NCBI RefSeq assembly: GCF_004000865.1
Contig: NZ_BIMB01000043.1
Span: 1-60,365, forward strand
Reading direction: 5' to 3'
Origin: Paenibacillus elgii NBRC 100335
GTDB taxonomy: Bacteria; Bacillota; Bacilli; Paenibacillales; NBRC-103111
DNA length: 60,365 nt
A program made the translations under genes and the position numbers. The notes beneath the pieces were generated by a model. The model saw nothing but the letters and a program-made list of their open reading frames with translations. It was not told the DNA's origin and made no database searches. Position 1 is the first letter of the stretch, and every line of letters starts with the position of its first letter. Shown here one piece after another: positions 18,600 to 26,878 of this stretch.

Positions 18600-18749
18600 A
18601 TGCGGGTGATCATCACGTTAGCGTGCACAAACTGCAAGCAAAGAAACTATACATCCACCAAAAATAAGCGCAACCATCCTGACCGCATGGAGCTCAAGAA
18701 ATATTGCAAGTTTTGCAATGAACAAACTGCTCATCGCGAGACTCGCTAG
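18600..18749 (+). CDS. rpmG: Ribosomal protein bL33 (zinc-binding form)
   Basis: A 49-residue protein ([17 protein letters not shown]...). Two CxxC pairs, C9/C12 and C36/C39, make it a zinc-binding C+ paralog. It is a small large-subunit protein near the E site. AGGAGGTG precedes the ATG by 6 bp. It leads rpmG-secE-nusG, the common order in Bacillota. Confidence 0.95.
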   Translation: MRVIITLACTNCKQRNYTSTKNKRNHPDRMELKKYCKFCNEQTAHRETR

Positions 18750-18766
18750 TTTTTGGAGGTGTAGTT

Positions 18767-18979
18767 GTGTCCTTTTTGGCTAAAATGAAGCAGGGATTCG
18801 GCAACACATTTTCCTTTTTCGGCGACAGCTGGTCTGAGCTGAAAAAAGTGAAATGGCCTACCCGTAAAGAGCTGATTAGCTATACGCTAGTCGTGTTGTT
18901 TACGGTTGCCTTCGTGACGGTGTACTTCTACGTTCTGGACTTAGGAATTTCTGAGCTGCTTCGACTCGTGTTTAAATAA
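18767..18979 (+). CDS. secE: Preprotein translocase subunit SecE
   Basis: A 70-residue protein with the short Gram-positive SecE layout: an amphipathic helix with the conserved WSELKKVKWPTRKEL segment, then one transmembrane helix (about residues 42-63). It clamps SecY in the SecYEG channel. GTG start with TTGGAGGTG upstream, 17 bp after rpmG. Confidence 0.96.
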   Translation: MSFLAKMKQGFGNTFSFFGDSWSELKKVKWPTRKELISYTLVVLFTVAFVTVYFYVLDLGISELLRLVFK

Positions 18980-18996
18980 AGCTGACGGGTGGCGCT

Positions 18997-19536
18997 ATGG
19001 AAATGGAAAAAAGATGGTACGTCGTTCATACCTACTCCGGGTATGAAAACAAGGTAAAGGCCAATTTGGAGAAACGCGTCGAATCCATGGATATGAAGGA
19101 CAAGATCTTTCGTGTGCTCGTTCCCATGGAGGAGGAGCTTGTGAATAAGGATGGCAAGAAAAAAACGGTTATGCGCAAAGTGTATCCGGGGTACGTTCTT
19201 GTGGAGATGATCCAAACGGACGACTCTTGGTACGTGGTGCGCAACACGCCCGGCGTTACCGGGTTCGTGGGTTCAACCGGTTCGGGGTCGAAGCCGACGG
19301 CTTTGCTTCCGGAGGAAGTCGATTCTATTCTCAAGCATATGGGTATCGAAGAGCCGAAGCCGAAAATCGACTTCGAACTCAAAGAGACCGTGCGCGTAAA
19401 AGTCGGACCGTTCGCTAACTTCGTCGGTTCCGTGGAAGAAATTCTGCTCGACAAAAGCAAGCTGAAGGTCCATGTCAACATGTTCGGCAGAGAAACACCG
19501 CTTGAGCTCGACTACCACCAGGTGGAAAAGCTGTAG
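18997..19536 (+). CDS. nusG: Transcription termination/antitermination factor NusG
   Basis: A 179-residue protein. The NGN domain begins KRWYVVHTYSGYENKVKANL, and the C-terminal KOW domain includes VRVKVGPFANFVGSVEEI. It binds the RNA polymerase clamp and modulates pausing and coupling. ATG 18997 is the likely start; ATG 19003 is an alternative two codons in. It lies between secE and rplK as in most Bacillota. Confidence 0.97.
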   Translation: MEMEKRWYVVHTYSGYENKVKANLEKRVESMDMKDKIFRVLVPMEEELVNKDGKKKTVMRKVYPGYVLVEMIQTDDSWYVVRNTPGVTGFVGSTGSGSKPTALLPEEVDSILKHMGIEEPKPKIDFELKETVRVKVGPFANFVGSVEEILLDKSKLKVHVNMFGRETPLELDYHQVEKL

Positions 19537-19577
19537 CGTGAAACACTGCCATACTACGGGCGAGGAGGTGTCACACA

Positions 19578-20003
19578 ATGGCAAAAAAGGTTATTAAAGT
19601 TGTGAAACTGCAGGTTCCTGCAGGGAAAGCGAATCCGGCTCCGCCGATCGGTCCGGCTCTCGGTCAAGCAGGCGTGAACATCATGGCATTCTGCAAAGAG
19701 TTCAACGCTCGTACTGCCGATCAAGCAGGTCTTATCATTCCGGTTGAGATCTCCGTATTCGAGGACCGTTCTTTCACGTTCATCACGAAAACTCCGCCGG
19801 CTGCCGTATTGCTGCGCGTAGCTGCTGGGATCGAAAAAGGATCCGGCGAACCGAACAAGAAGAAGGTTGCAACTGTAAAACGCGCGAAAGTGCGTGAAAT
19901 CGCCGAGCAAAAAATGCCTGACCTGAACGCTGCATCCGTTGAGGCTGCTATGCGCATGGTCGAAGGTACGGCTCGCAGCATGGGCGTAGTCATCGAAGAC
20001 TAA
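19578..20003 (+). CDS. rplK: Ribosomal protein uL11
   Basis: A 141-residue protein. The N-terminal domain has [20 protein letters not shown], the proline-rich stalk-base segment, and the C-terminal domain binds the 23S GTPase centre. In other Bacillota it is the target of thiopeptides and is needed for RelA activation. GAGGAGGTG precedes the ATG. It is paired with rplA. Confidence 0.98.
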   Translation: MAKKVIKVVKLQVPAGKANPAPPIGPALGQAGVNIMAFCKEFNARTADQAGLIIPVEISVFEDRSFTFITKTPPAAVLLRVAAGIEKGSGEPNKKKVATVKRAKVREIAEQKMPDLNAASVEAAMRMVEGTARSMGVVIED

Positions 20004-20060
20004 TCGCTTGTTGCATCGGTGGGAGGATATTCCGCTAATACCACGTAGGAGGACATAAAA

Positions 20061-20753
20061 GTGGCTAAACACGGTAAGAAATACCTTGAAGTTGCTAAGC
20101 AAATCGATGCTGAGACGTTCTACGAACCGCTCGAAGCCATCGAACTCGTTAAGAAAACGGCACGCGCTAAATTCGACGAAACCGTTGAAGTAGCTGTGCG
20201 TCTGGGCGTAGACCCGAGAAAACAAGACCAAGCCGTTCGCGGTGTGGTTGTACTGCCTCACGGCACAGGTAAAACGAAACGCGTTCTTGTATTTGCCAAA
20301 GGCGATAAAGCCAAAGAAGCGGAAGCGGCAGGCGCTGATTTCGTAGGCGATCAAGACATGATCAACAAAATTCAGCAAGGCTGGTTCGACTTCGATGTCT
20401 GCGTAGCTACGCCGGACATGATGAGCGAAGTGGGTAAACTCGGTCGTATCTTGGGTGGTAAAGGTTTGATGCCGAACCCGAAAGCGGGCACTGTTACGTT
20501 CGACGTAGCAAAAGCCGTTCAGGAGATTAAGGCAGGTAAAATCGAATACCGTCTGGATAAAGCCGGACAAATCCATGCGCCGATCGGTAAAGTATCCTTC
20601 GACGCCGATAAGCTTGCTGAGAACTTCAAAGCTTTGATCGATGCGCTCAACAGAGCAAAACCGGCTGCAGCCAAAGGGGTATACCTGAAAAACATCGCGG
20701 TATCCTCGACGATGGGGCCAAGCGCTCGTGTCAATGCAACAGCCCTGAGATAA
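20061..20753 (+). CDS. rplA: Ribosomal protein uL1
   Basis: A 230-residue L1-stalk protein. The signature [24 protein letters not shown] segment and the N-terminal [16 protein letters not shown] are visible. L1 often represses its own operon by binding the rplK-rplA mRNA leader; no leader element was recognised here. GTG start with TAGGAGGAC upstream. The rplJ promoter begins 16 bp after its stop codon. Confidence 0.97.
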   Translation: MAKHGKKYLEVAKQIDAETFYEPLEAIELVKKTARAKFDETVEVAVRLGVDPRKQDQAVRGVVVLPHGTGKTKRVLVFAKGDKAKEAEAAGADFVGDQDMINKIQQGWFDFDVCVATPDMMSEVGKLGRILGGKGLMPNPKAGTVTFDVAKAVQEIKAGKIEYRLDKAGQIHAPIGKVSFDADKLAENFKALIDALNRAKPAAAKGVYLKNIAVSSTMGPSARVNATALR

Positions 20754-20768
20754 GGTAAAGCTTGGTAG

Positions 20769-20797
20769 TTGACTTTTGAAGTCATCCATGCTAACCT
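20769..20797 (+). promoter_or_regulatory. Promoter of rplJ-rplL
   Basis: TTGACT at 20769-20774, a 17-bp spacer and TAACCT at 20792-20797 with an extended TGC. It sits just upstream of the L10-type leader. Confidence 0.7.
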
Positions 20798-20821
20798 GTT
20801 TTAGGTTGACAAACGAATATG

Positions 20822-20952
20822 CTTACCGTAGACAGCAGGTGCTCGTTCGAGCTTAATTTCCTGCCGAGGTGTTGTGATATAAATTCGATATTCTGTACGG
20901 AATATATGAATCGTCATGCCTTCGCCGTGTCTGCGAAGGCATTTTCGCTTTT
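20822..20952 (+). promoter_or_regulatory. Ribosomal protein L10 leader with attenuator
   Basis: The segments GTAGACAGCAGGTG (20828-20841) and TTTCCTGCCGAGGTG (20857-20871) match the conserved L10-leader core: CAGCAGG pairs with CCTGC around a small GCTCG/CGAGC hairpin. Excess L10-L12 complex is known to bind this fold. It is followed by the terminator at 20918-20952, giving an autoregulated attenuator for rplJ-rplL. Confidence 0.85.
20918..20952 (+). terminator. Attenuator terminator in the rplJ leader
   Basis: A perfect 8-bp stem GCCTTCGC/GCGAAGGC with a 7-nt loop, then ATTTTCGCTTTT. It lies about 155 bp before rplJ, so it must be read through for expression. Confidence 0.8.
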
Positions 20953-21008
20953 AGCGGGAATGTCGGCGGAGAGTGGCGGCGAAGAAAGGGAACGACCTCG
21001 AGAACGTG

Positions 21009-21100
21009 TTTACGAAGTAAGTTTTCGGACGCTTAAGAAGCAGTTTTCTCATGAGAGCTGATGCTTACGAAATAGTTTTCTCACGAAAACTTGTAGGAGG
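21009..21100 (+). repeat. Three tandem double-hairpin repeat units before rplJ
   Basis: Degenerate copies of GCTTACGAAGTAAG + TTTTCTCACGAAAACTT lie at 21009-21026 (partial), 21030-21060 and 21063-21092. The third has a clean AGTTTTC/GAAAACT stem and runs directly into TTGTAGGAGG, the rplJ Shine-Dalgarno. Related units occur before rplX, rpsN and rpmJ. Confidence 0.75.
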
Positions 21101-21106
21101 TGCAGA

Positions 21107-21616
21107 ATGGCAAACGTAAAAATTATCGAGCAAAAAGCTCAGCAGGTAACGGAAGTATCTGATAAGCTGAAAGAGAACTCTTGCTCCATCGTAGCTGACT
21201 ACCGCGGTTTGAACGTGAAGCAAGTAACCGAGCTTCGCAAACAACTGCGTGAAGCGGGCGTAGAATTCCAAGTGTTGAAAAACACGCTGATTCGTCGTGC
21301 GACAGCTACTGCGGAATTGTCTGATCTGGATGAGTACTTGACCGGTCCTACCGCGATTGCATTCAGCAAAGACGACATTATAACTCCGGCCAAAATTTTG
21401 ACCGAGTTCGCCAAGAAAAACGACCAGCTCAGCGTAAAAGCGGGTGTCGTTGAAGGTAAAGTGGTTGATTTCAACCAAATCAAAGCGCTGGCGGAACTGC
21501 CTTCCAGAGAAGGTCTTCTGTCCATGTTGCTCAGCGTGCTTCAAGCTCCGGTTCGCAACTTCGCCCTTGCGGTTAAAGCTGTGTCCGATAAGCAAGAAGG
21601 CGGCGCGCAAGCGTAA
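21107..21616 (+). CDS. rplJ: Ribosomal protein uL10
   Basis: A 169-residue stalk-base protein. It has the N-terminal rRNA-binding domain ([25 protein letters not shown]) and a C-terminal helix that holds the L7/L12 dimers. With L12 it forms the repressor that binds the upstream leader. TGTAGGAGGTG precedes the ATG, right after the double-hairpin repeats. Confidence 0.97.
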   Translation: MANVKIIEQKAQQVTEVSDKLKENSCSIVADYRGLNVKQVTELRKQLREAGVEFQVLKNTLIRRATATAELSDLDEYLTGPTAIAFSKDDIITPAKILTEFAKKNDQLSVKAGVVEGKVVDFNQIKALAELPSREGLLSMLLSVLQAPVRNFALAVKAVSDKQEGGAQA

Positions 21617-21674
21617 TTGTGCCGTTTGAAATGATTACAAAACATTCTTAATTGAAGATAATGGAGGTTTAACC

Positions 21675-22037
21675 ATGAGCAAAGAGCAAATCTTGGAAGC
21701 CATTAAAGGCATGACTGTTTTGGAACTGAACGATCTGGTTAAAGCAATCGAAGAAGAGTTCGGCGTAACCGCAGCAGCTCCGGTAGCTGTTGTAGCAGGC
21801 GGCGCTGCGGCAGAAGCTGCAGAGCAAACAGAATTCGACGTAATTCTGACCAACGCTGGCGCGTCCAAAATCAACGTTATCAAAGTTGTTCGCGAAATCA
21901 CGGGTCTCGGCCTGAAAGAAGCAAAAGATCTCGTAGACAACGCACCGAAGCCGCTTAAAGAGAAAGTATCCAAAGAAGATGCTGAATCCGTTAAAGCAAA
22001 ATTGGAAGAAGCTGGCGCTTCCGTAGAAGTGAAGTAA
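21675..22037 (+). CDS. rplL: Ribosomal protein bL12 (L7/L12)
   Basis: A 120-residue stalk protein. It has an N-terminal dimerisation helix ([20 protein letters not shown]), an Ala/Gly hinge at about residues 34-52 and the C-terminal factor-binding domain with [20 protein letters not shown]. It recruits EF-G, EF-Tu and IF2. ATGGAGG precedes the ATG. A terminator follows at once. Confidence 0.98.
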   Translation: MSKEQILEAIKGMTVLELNDLVKAIEEEFGVTAAAPVAVVAGGAAAEAAEQTEFDVILTNAGASKINVIKVVREITGLGLKEAKDLVDNAPKPLKEKVSKEDAESVKAKLEEAGASVEVK

Positions 22038-22050
22038 TTCTAGCTACAGC

Positions 22051-22091
22051 ACCCCTTGCAGAGGCGATCCTCTTCAAGGGGTTTTCCTTTT
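22051..22091 (+). terminator. Intrinsic terminator after rplL
   Basis: ACCCCTTG pairs with CAAGGGGT and an inner AGAGG/CCTCT extends the stem around CGAT, followed by TTTTCCTTTTT. It ends the rplJ-rplL unit. Confidence 0.9.
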
Positions 22092-22118
22092 TAATTCGAA
22101 CCGGGAGGCGGTGGATAC

Positions 22119-22715
22119 GTGTCCGAGCATTACTATACCCCGAGACCCAGCGTAGAGCACGATTTGCATACGATCGAGGAAACGCTGCGCGGCCGCAGCT
22201 TTGTTTTTTGGACGGATGCCGGGGTCTTCTCCAAAAAGGGGGTTGATTACGGATCGAAGCTGCTTGTGCAGACTATGGAATTGTCGAAGCAAGCCAAGGT
22301 GCTGGATGTAGGCTGCGGGTACGGCCCGATTGGATTGGCGGCCGCGGTGGCAGCGGAGCAGGGAAGCGTCACGATGGTGGACATTAACGAGCGTGCCATT
22401 GAACTCGCGAAACGAAACGCCGAGCGCAACCGGATCGCAAACGTCCGGATTTTGCAAAGCGATTTGCTGGCAGAGGTGATGGACCAGACTTTTGATGCGG
22501 TGCTGACCAATCCGCCCATTCGCGCCGGCAAAGAGACGGTACACCGCGTGTTTGAGCAGGCTCACCATGTATTAGCTCCCGGCGGAGCGCTTTGGGTAGT
22601 CATCCAGAAAAAGCAGGGGGCGCCTTCCGCTTACGCCAAGCTTGAGTCTCTCTACTCCCAAGTAGAAGAGGTCGAGCGCAACAAGGGCTATTGGATTATT
22701 AAGGCCGTGAAGTGA
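22119..22715 (+). CDS. Class I SAM-dependent methyltransferase, RsmC-like (YbxB family)
   Basis: A 198-residue Rossmann methyltransferase. The SAM site is KVLDVGCGYGPIGLAAAVA at about residues 58-76 and the acidic residue is in MVDINERA. NPPIRAGKE is the NPPY-type motif of N-methylating rRNA guanine enzymes. It matches YbxB, found between rplL and rpoB in B. subtilis. It corresponds to the catalytic half of RsmC, so an rRNA target is likely but not shown. GTG start, with GGGAGGCGG upstream. Confidence 0.88.
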   Translation: MSEHYYTPRPSVEHDLHTIEETLRGRSFVFWTDAGVFSKKGVDYGSKLLVQTMELSKQAKVLDVGCGYGPIGLAAAVAAEQGSVTMVDINERAIELAKRNAERNRIANVRILQSDLLAEVMDQTFDAVLTNPPIRAGKETVHRVFEQAHHVLAPGGALWVVIQKKQGAPSAYAKLESLYSQVEEVERNKGYWIIKAVK

Positions 22716-22793
22716 TATTCCCCGGAGAGACGTGAATAGACCTGTGCTAGCGGAGGAATATATCGGTCGGCGGCGAGTTTGATTTAGTGGGAC

Positions 22794-22910
22794 GGAGGAG
22801 TATGGCCATTTACCGCGAGTTTTTTTGCAAGCTTCCAGACCTATTGGTGTAATTAAAAAGGAAGCTTGCAAAACGTGTTTGAGGTTAGGTAAATGGTTAT
22901 ACTCTGGAGT
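22794..22910. repeat. Long imperfect palindrome upstream of the rpoB promoter
   Basis: The outer arms GGAGGAGTATGGCCATTTACC and GGTAAATGGTTATACTC pair with two mismatches. The inner arms TTTTGCAAGCTTCC (22823-22836) and GGAAGCTTGCAAAA (22860-22873) pair perfectly around a 23-nt loop. The bases between the arms do not pair. No T-run follows, so it is not an ordinary terminator. Confidence 0.8.
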
Positions 22911-22920
22911 TGGAAATATG

Positions 22921-22955
22921 TTGACTTGACTTTCGCTTTGTGATATTATTATAAA
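22921..22955 (+). promoter_or_regulatory. Overlapping promoters of rpoB-rpoC
   Basis: TTGACT at 22921-22926 with a 17-bp spacer to TATTAT at 22944-22949, and a second TTGACT at 22926-22931 with an 18-bp spacer to TATAAA at 22950-22955. They share a T and are offset by about 5 bp. The leader to rpoB would be about 290 nt. Confidence 0.75.
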
Positions 22956-22984
22956 ATGTCAGCATTAAGATAGGGTGAAATCTC

Positions 22985-22998
22985 TTTAGTCGACTAAA
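22985..22998. promoter_or_regulatory. Perfect 14-bp palindrome near the rpoB transcription start
   Basis: TTTAGTCGACTAAA is fully self-complementary and lies about 30 bp downstream of the rpoB -10 boxes, where an operator or a leader hairpin would act. No known regulator is assigned. Confidence 0.5.
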
Positions 22999-23252
22999 AT
23001 GTCAAGATTTTTTTATACAGGTATGAATAAAATTTTTCCATTTGACGTATAATGTTAAAATTTTAGGTAAACCATACAAGGTATAAGGAAATATATGGCA
23101 AGTCGAAAGGGTAGCGCCCATATTACTATTTGTATTTAGTCATTTAGAAGCTTCCTGAAGAAGTGACACTTCGCGCAGTTATTTACTCGAGAAGGCTTCC
23201 CAAAGAGGCTTTTATTTTGTTCTATTGAGTAGACATGAGGGGTGAATCTAAG
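22999..23252 (+). other. Long untranslated leader of rpoB
   Basis: No gene here. GAAGCT near 23147 could pair with GGCTTC near 23194, but no T-tract follows directly. A lone TATAAT at 23048-23053 lacks a good -35. No known leader motif was recognised. Confidence 0.45.
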
Positions 23253-26200
23253 TTGGCGGGACATCTTGTTCAATTAGGTAGACGTAAACGCAGGTCATAC
23301 GCTCGGATTCATGAGGTTTTGGAGGTTCCGAACCTGATTGAAATCCAACAAAAATCATATCAATGGTTTTTGGATGAGGGATTGCGTGAAATGTTTCAAG
23401 ATATTTCCCCGATCCAAGACTTTACGGGGAATTTGGTGTTGGAATTTATCGACTACAGCTTGGGAGAGCCTAAGTATTCGGTCGACGAATCCAAGGAACG
23501 CGACGTCACCTTTGCTGCACCGCTTCGTGTGAAAGTACGCTTGATCAATAAAGAAACCGGCGAGGTTAAAGAGCAGGAAGTGTTTATGGGCGACTTCCCT
23601 TTAATGACCGAGACGGGCACCTTTATTATCAACGGCGCTGAACGGGTTATCGTCAGCCAGCTGGTTCGTTCCCCTAGCGTTTATTTTAGCACGAAAGTCG
23701 ATAAGAACGGAAAGAAAACATATACCGCAACCGTTATCCCGAACCGCGGAGCTTGGCTGGAGCTGGAGACCGACGCGAAGGACATTATCTACGTGCGGAT
23801 CGACCGTACGCGGAAAATTCCGGTGACGGTGCTGCTTCGCGCCCTTGGTTTCGGTACCGATGCAGAAATCATAGATTTGCTCGGCGATAACGAGTATATC
23901 CGCAACACGCTGGACAAGGACAATACCGATTCGACGGACAAGGCCTTGATCGAGATCTACGAGCGTCTGCGTCCGGGCGAGCCGCCTACGCTGGATAATG
24001 CGAGAAGCTTGCTTGTTGCGCGCTTTTTCGATCCGAAACGGTACGATCTGGCGAACGTCGGCCGGTACAAAATCAACAAGAAGCTGCATATCAAAAACCG
24101 TCTGTTCAATCAGCGGCTGGCAGAGACGCTTGTCGATACGAATACCGGAGAAATCGTCGCCGAGGCCGGTCAATTGCTCGACCGCCGTCTGCTTGACACG
24201 ATCATTCCATATCTGGAAGAAAGCGTCGGCTTCACGGAATACAATGTAGTTAATGGTGTGACCGAGTCGGATAAAATTCCGCTGCAATGCGTCAGCGTAT
24301 ATTCTCCGCTTGAGGATGGGAAGGTCGTTAAGGTTATTGCCAACGGCAAGATCGATAAAACGGTCAAAAACATTACCCCGGCCGATATTATCTCATCCAT
24401 TAACTATTTCATTAACCTGCTGCACGGTATCGGCAGCACGGACGACATTGACCACTTGGGGAACCGTCGTTTGCGCTCCGTCGGCGAGCTTCTGCAGAAC
24501 CAGTTCCGGATCGGTTTGTCCCGGATGGAACGCGTTGTGCGCGAGCGGATGTCGATTCAAGACGTGAATACCATCACTCCGCAGCAGCTGATCAATATTC
24601 GTCCGGTCATTGCGTCCATCAAGGAGTTTTTCGGAAGCTCCCAGCTTTCGCAGTTTATGGACCAAACGAACCCGCTTGCCGAGCTTACGCACAAACGTCG
24701 TTTGTCTGCACTAGGACCCGGCGGTTTGACGCGGGAGCGCGCCGGCTTCGAAGTCCGGGACGTTCACCACTCTCACTATGGACGGATGTGTCCGATTGAG
24801 ACGCCGGAGGGACCGAACATCGGGTTGATCAACTCCCTGTCGACCTTTGCGCGTGTCAATGAGTTCGGCTTTATCGAAGCTCCGTATCGGCGCGTCGATC
24901 CGCACACGGACGTTGTGACGGATGAAATCTCCTACCTGACGGCCGATGAAGAGGATAATTACGTGGTCGCTCAGGCGAACGCCGAACTGACCGAGGAAGG
25001 CAAGTTCGCGAACGACTCCGTCATCGTGCGTTACAAAGACGACATTTTGACGCTTCCGAAAGAGCGAGTCGACTACATGGACGTCTCCCCGAAACAGGTT
25101 GTGTCCGTGGCGACCGCTTTGATTCCGTTCCTTGAAAATGACGACTCCAACCGCGCCCTGATGGGTTCGAACATGCAGCGTCAGGCGGTACCGCTTCTTA
25201 TTCCGAAGTCGCCGCTTGTCGGTACCGGGATGGAGCATAAATCGGCCAAAGATTCCGGCGTATGTATCGTTTCCAAAGTGAACGGTGTCGTCGAACGGGT
25301 TTCGGCTAACGAAATCTGGGTGCGCCGTCAAGAGATGGTGGACGGCCGTCTGGTTAATGGAGATATTATCAAGCATAAGCTGCACAAGTTTTTGCGCTCC
25401 AACCAAGGAACTTGCATCAACCAGCGTCCGATTTGCCATAAAGGCGAACAGGTTCGCGTCGGTGACATTTTGGCCGACGGTCCTTCGACCGAGCAGGGAG
25501 AGCTTGCACTTGGCCGCAACGTCGTCGTTGCCTTCATGACTTGGGAAGGCTACAACTACGAGGATGCCATTCTGCTTAGTGAAAAATTAGTGAAGGAAGA
25601 CGTCTATACTTCCATTCACATTGAAGAATATGAATCCGAAGCGCGCGACACGAAGCTCGGACCGGAAGAAATCACCCGTGATATTCCGAACGTGGGCGAA
25701 GACGCGCTGAAGAACTTGGACGAACGCGGCATTATCCGCGTTGGCGCCGAGATTGCCGCCGGTGATATCCTGGTCGGTAAAGTAACACCTAAAGGGGTAA
25801 CCGAACTGACTGCGGAAGAACGTCTTCTGCATGCGATCTTCGGTGAGAAAGCCCGCGAAGTCCGCGACACTTCGCTTCGCGTGCCTCATGGTACGGACGG
25901 AATCGTAGTCGACGTGAAGGTGTTCACCCGCGAGAATGGCGACGAGCTTCCTCCAGGCGTTAATCAATTGGTACGCGTCTATATCGCCCAAAAACGGAAA
26001 ATTTCCGAAGGCGACAAAATGGCGGGACGCCATGGTAACAAAGGGGTTATCGCACGCATTTTGCCGGAAGAGGACATGCCGTTCCTGCCGGACGGGACGC
26101 CGGTTGAAGTCGTACTGAACCCGCTGGGTGTTCCTTCCCGGATGAACATCGGACAGGTGTTGGAAGTCCACTTGGGGATGGCCGCGAAATATCTCGGCAT

Positions 26201-26789
26201 TCACACAGCTACACCAGTATTCGATGGTGCTCGTGAATACGACGTTTTCGATACAATGGAAGAAGCCGGAATGCAGCGCAACGGTAAAACGATGCTGTAT
26301 GACGGCCGGACCGGAGAAGCATTTGAACGCGAAGTTACCGTTGGCGTCATGTACATGATCAAATTGGCGCACATGGTCGACGATAAAATCCACGCCCGTT
26401 CCACTGGGCCATACTCTCTCGTTACGCAGCAGCCGCTCGGCGGTAAAGCGCAGTTCGGCGGCCAGCGCTTCGGGGAGATGGAGGTTTGGGCACTTGAGGC
26501 GTACGGCGCAGCTTATACGCTGCAGGAAATCTTGACGGTCAAGTCTGACGATGTCGTCGGCCGCGTGAAGACGTACGAGTCGATCGTCAAGGGCGAGAAC
26601 GTTCCGGAGCCGGGCGTTCCGGAATCCTTCAAAGTATTGATCAAAGAGCTTCAAAGCTTGGGTATGGATGTCAAAATCTTGTCCGAGAACGAAGAAGAGA
26701 TCGAAATGAAGGAAATGGACGACGAAGATGAGGTAACCAGCGACAAGCTGAACCTGAATCTCGAAGGCGCGGAGCTTGGTGTAGAGTAA
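23253..26789 (+). CDS. rpoB: DNA-directed RNA polymerase subunit beta
   Basis: An 1178-residue beta subunit. From TTG 23253 it begins [19 protein letters not shown], matching the B. subtilis start, with AGGGGTG about 9 bp upstream; an ATG six codons earlier lies over that ribosome binding site. The rifampicin region reads [20 protein letters not shown] then [11 protein letters not shown], which is the sensitive wild-type sequence. The C-terminus includes the clamp segment with [19 protein letters not shown]. The tail is acidic. It is co-transcribed with rpoC. Confidence 0.98.
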   Translation: MAGHLVQLGRRKRRSYARIHEVLEVPNLIEIQQKSYQWFLDEGLREMFQDISPIQDFTGNLVLEFIDYSLGEPKYSVDESKERDVTFAAPLRVKVRLINKETGEVKEQEVFMGDFPLMTETGTFIINGAERVIVSQLVRSPSVYFSTKVDKNGKKTYTATVIPNRGAWLELETDAKDIIYVRIDRTRKIPVTVLLRALGFGTDAEIIDLLGDNEYIRNTLDKDNTDSTDKALIEIYERLRPGEPPTLDNARSLLVARFFDPKRYDLANVGRYKINKKLHIKNRLFNQRLAETLVDTNTGEIVAEAGQLLDRRLLDTIIPYLEESVGFTEYNVVNGVTESDKIPLQCVSVYSPLEDGKVVKVIANGKIDKTVKNITPADIISSINYFINLLHGIGSTDDIDHLGNRRLRSVGELLQNQFRIGLSRMERVVRERMSIQDVNTITPQQLINIRPVIASIKEFFGSSQLSQFMDQTNPLAELTHKRRLSALGPGGLTRERAGFEVRDVHHSHYGRMCPIETPEGPNIGLINSLSTFARVNEFGFIEAPYRRVDPHTDVVTDEISYLTADEEDNYVVAQANAELTEEGKFANDSVIVRYKDDILTLPKERVDYMDVSPKQVVSVATALIPFLENDDSNRALMGSNMQRQAVPLLIPKSPLVGTGMEHKSAKDSGVCIVSKVNGVVERVSANEIWVRRQEMVDGRLVNGDIIKHKLHKFLRSNQGTCINQRPICHKGEQVRVGDILADGPSTEQGELALGRNVVVAFMTWEGYNYEDAILLSEKLVKEDVYTSIHIEEYESEARDTKLGPEEITRDIPNVGEDALKNLDERGIIRVGAEIAAGDILVGKVTPKGVTELTAEERLLHAIFGEKAREVRDTSLRVPHGTDGIVVDVKVFTRENGDELPPGVNQLVRVYIAQKRKISEGDKMAGRHGNKGVIARILPEEDMPFLPDGTPVEVVLNPLGVPSRMNIGQVLEVHLGMAAKYLGIHTATPVFDGAREYDVFDTMEEAGMQRNGKTMLYDGRTGEAFEREVTVGVMYMIKLAHMVDDKIHARSTGPYSLVTQQPLGGKAQFGGQRFGEMEVWALEAYGAAYTLQEILTVKSDDVVGRVKTYESIVKGENVPEPGVPESFKVLIKELQSLGMDVKILSENEEEIEMKEMDDEDEVTSDKLNLNLEGAELGVE

Positions 26790-26878
26790 GGCTGTGATGG
26801 AATGCTTTACAGACGTAAGTCATGGGCCTATGCCCGCACACAGATTTTGCTGCACAAAACATGGAGGAGGGTTGCTCC

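Noticed and set aside
20819..21061. An 80-residue plus-strand frame before rplJ
   Set aside because: It lies across the L10 leader and attenuator and has no ribosome binding site.
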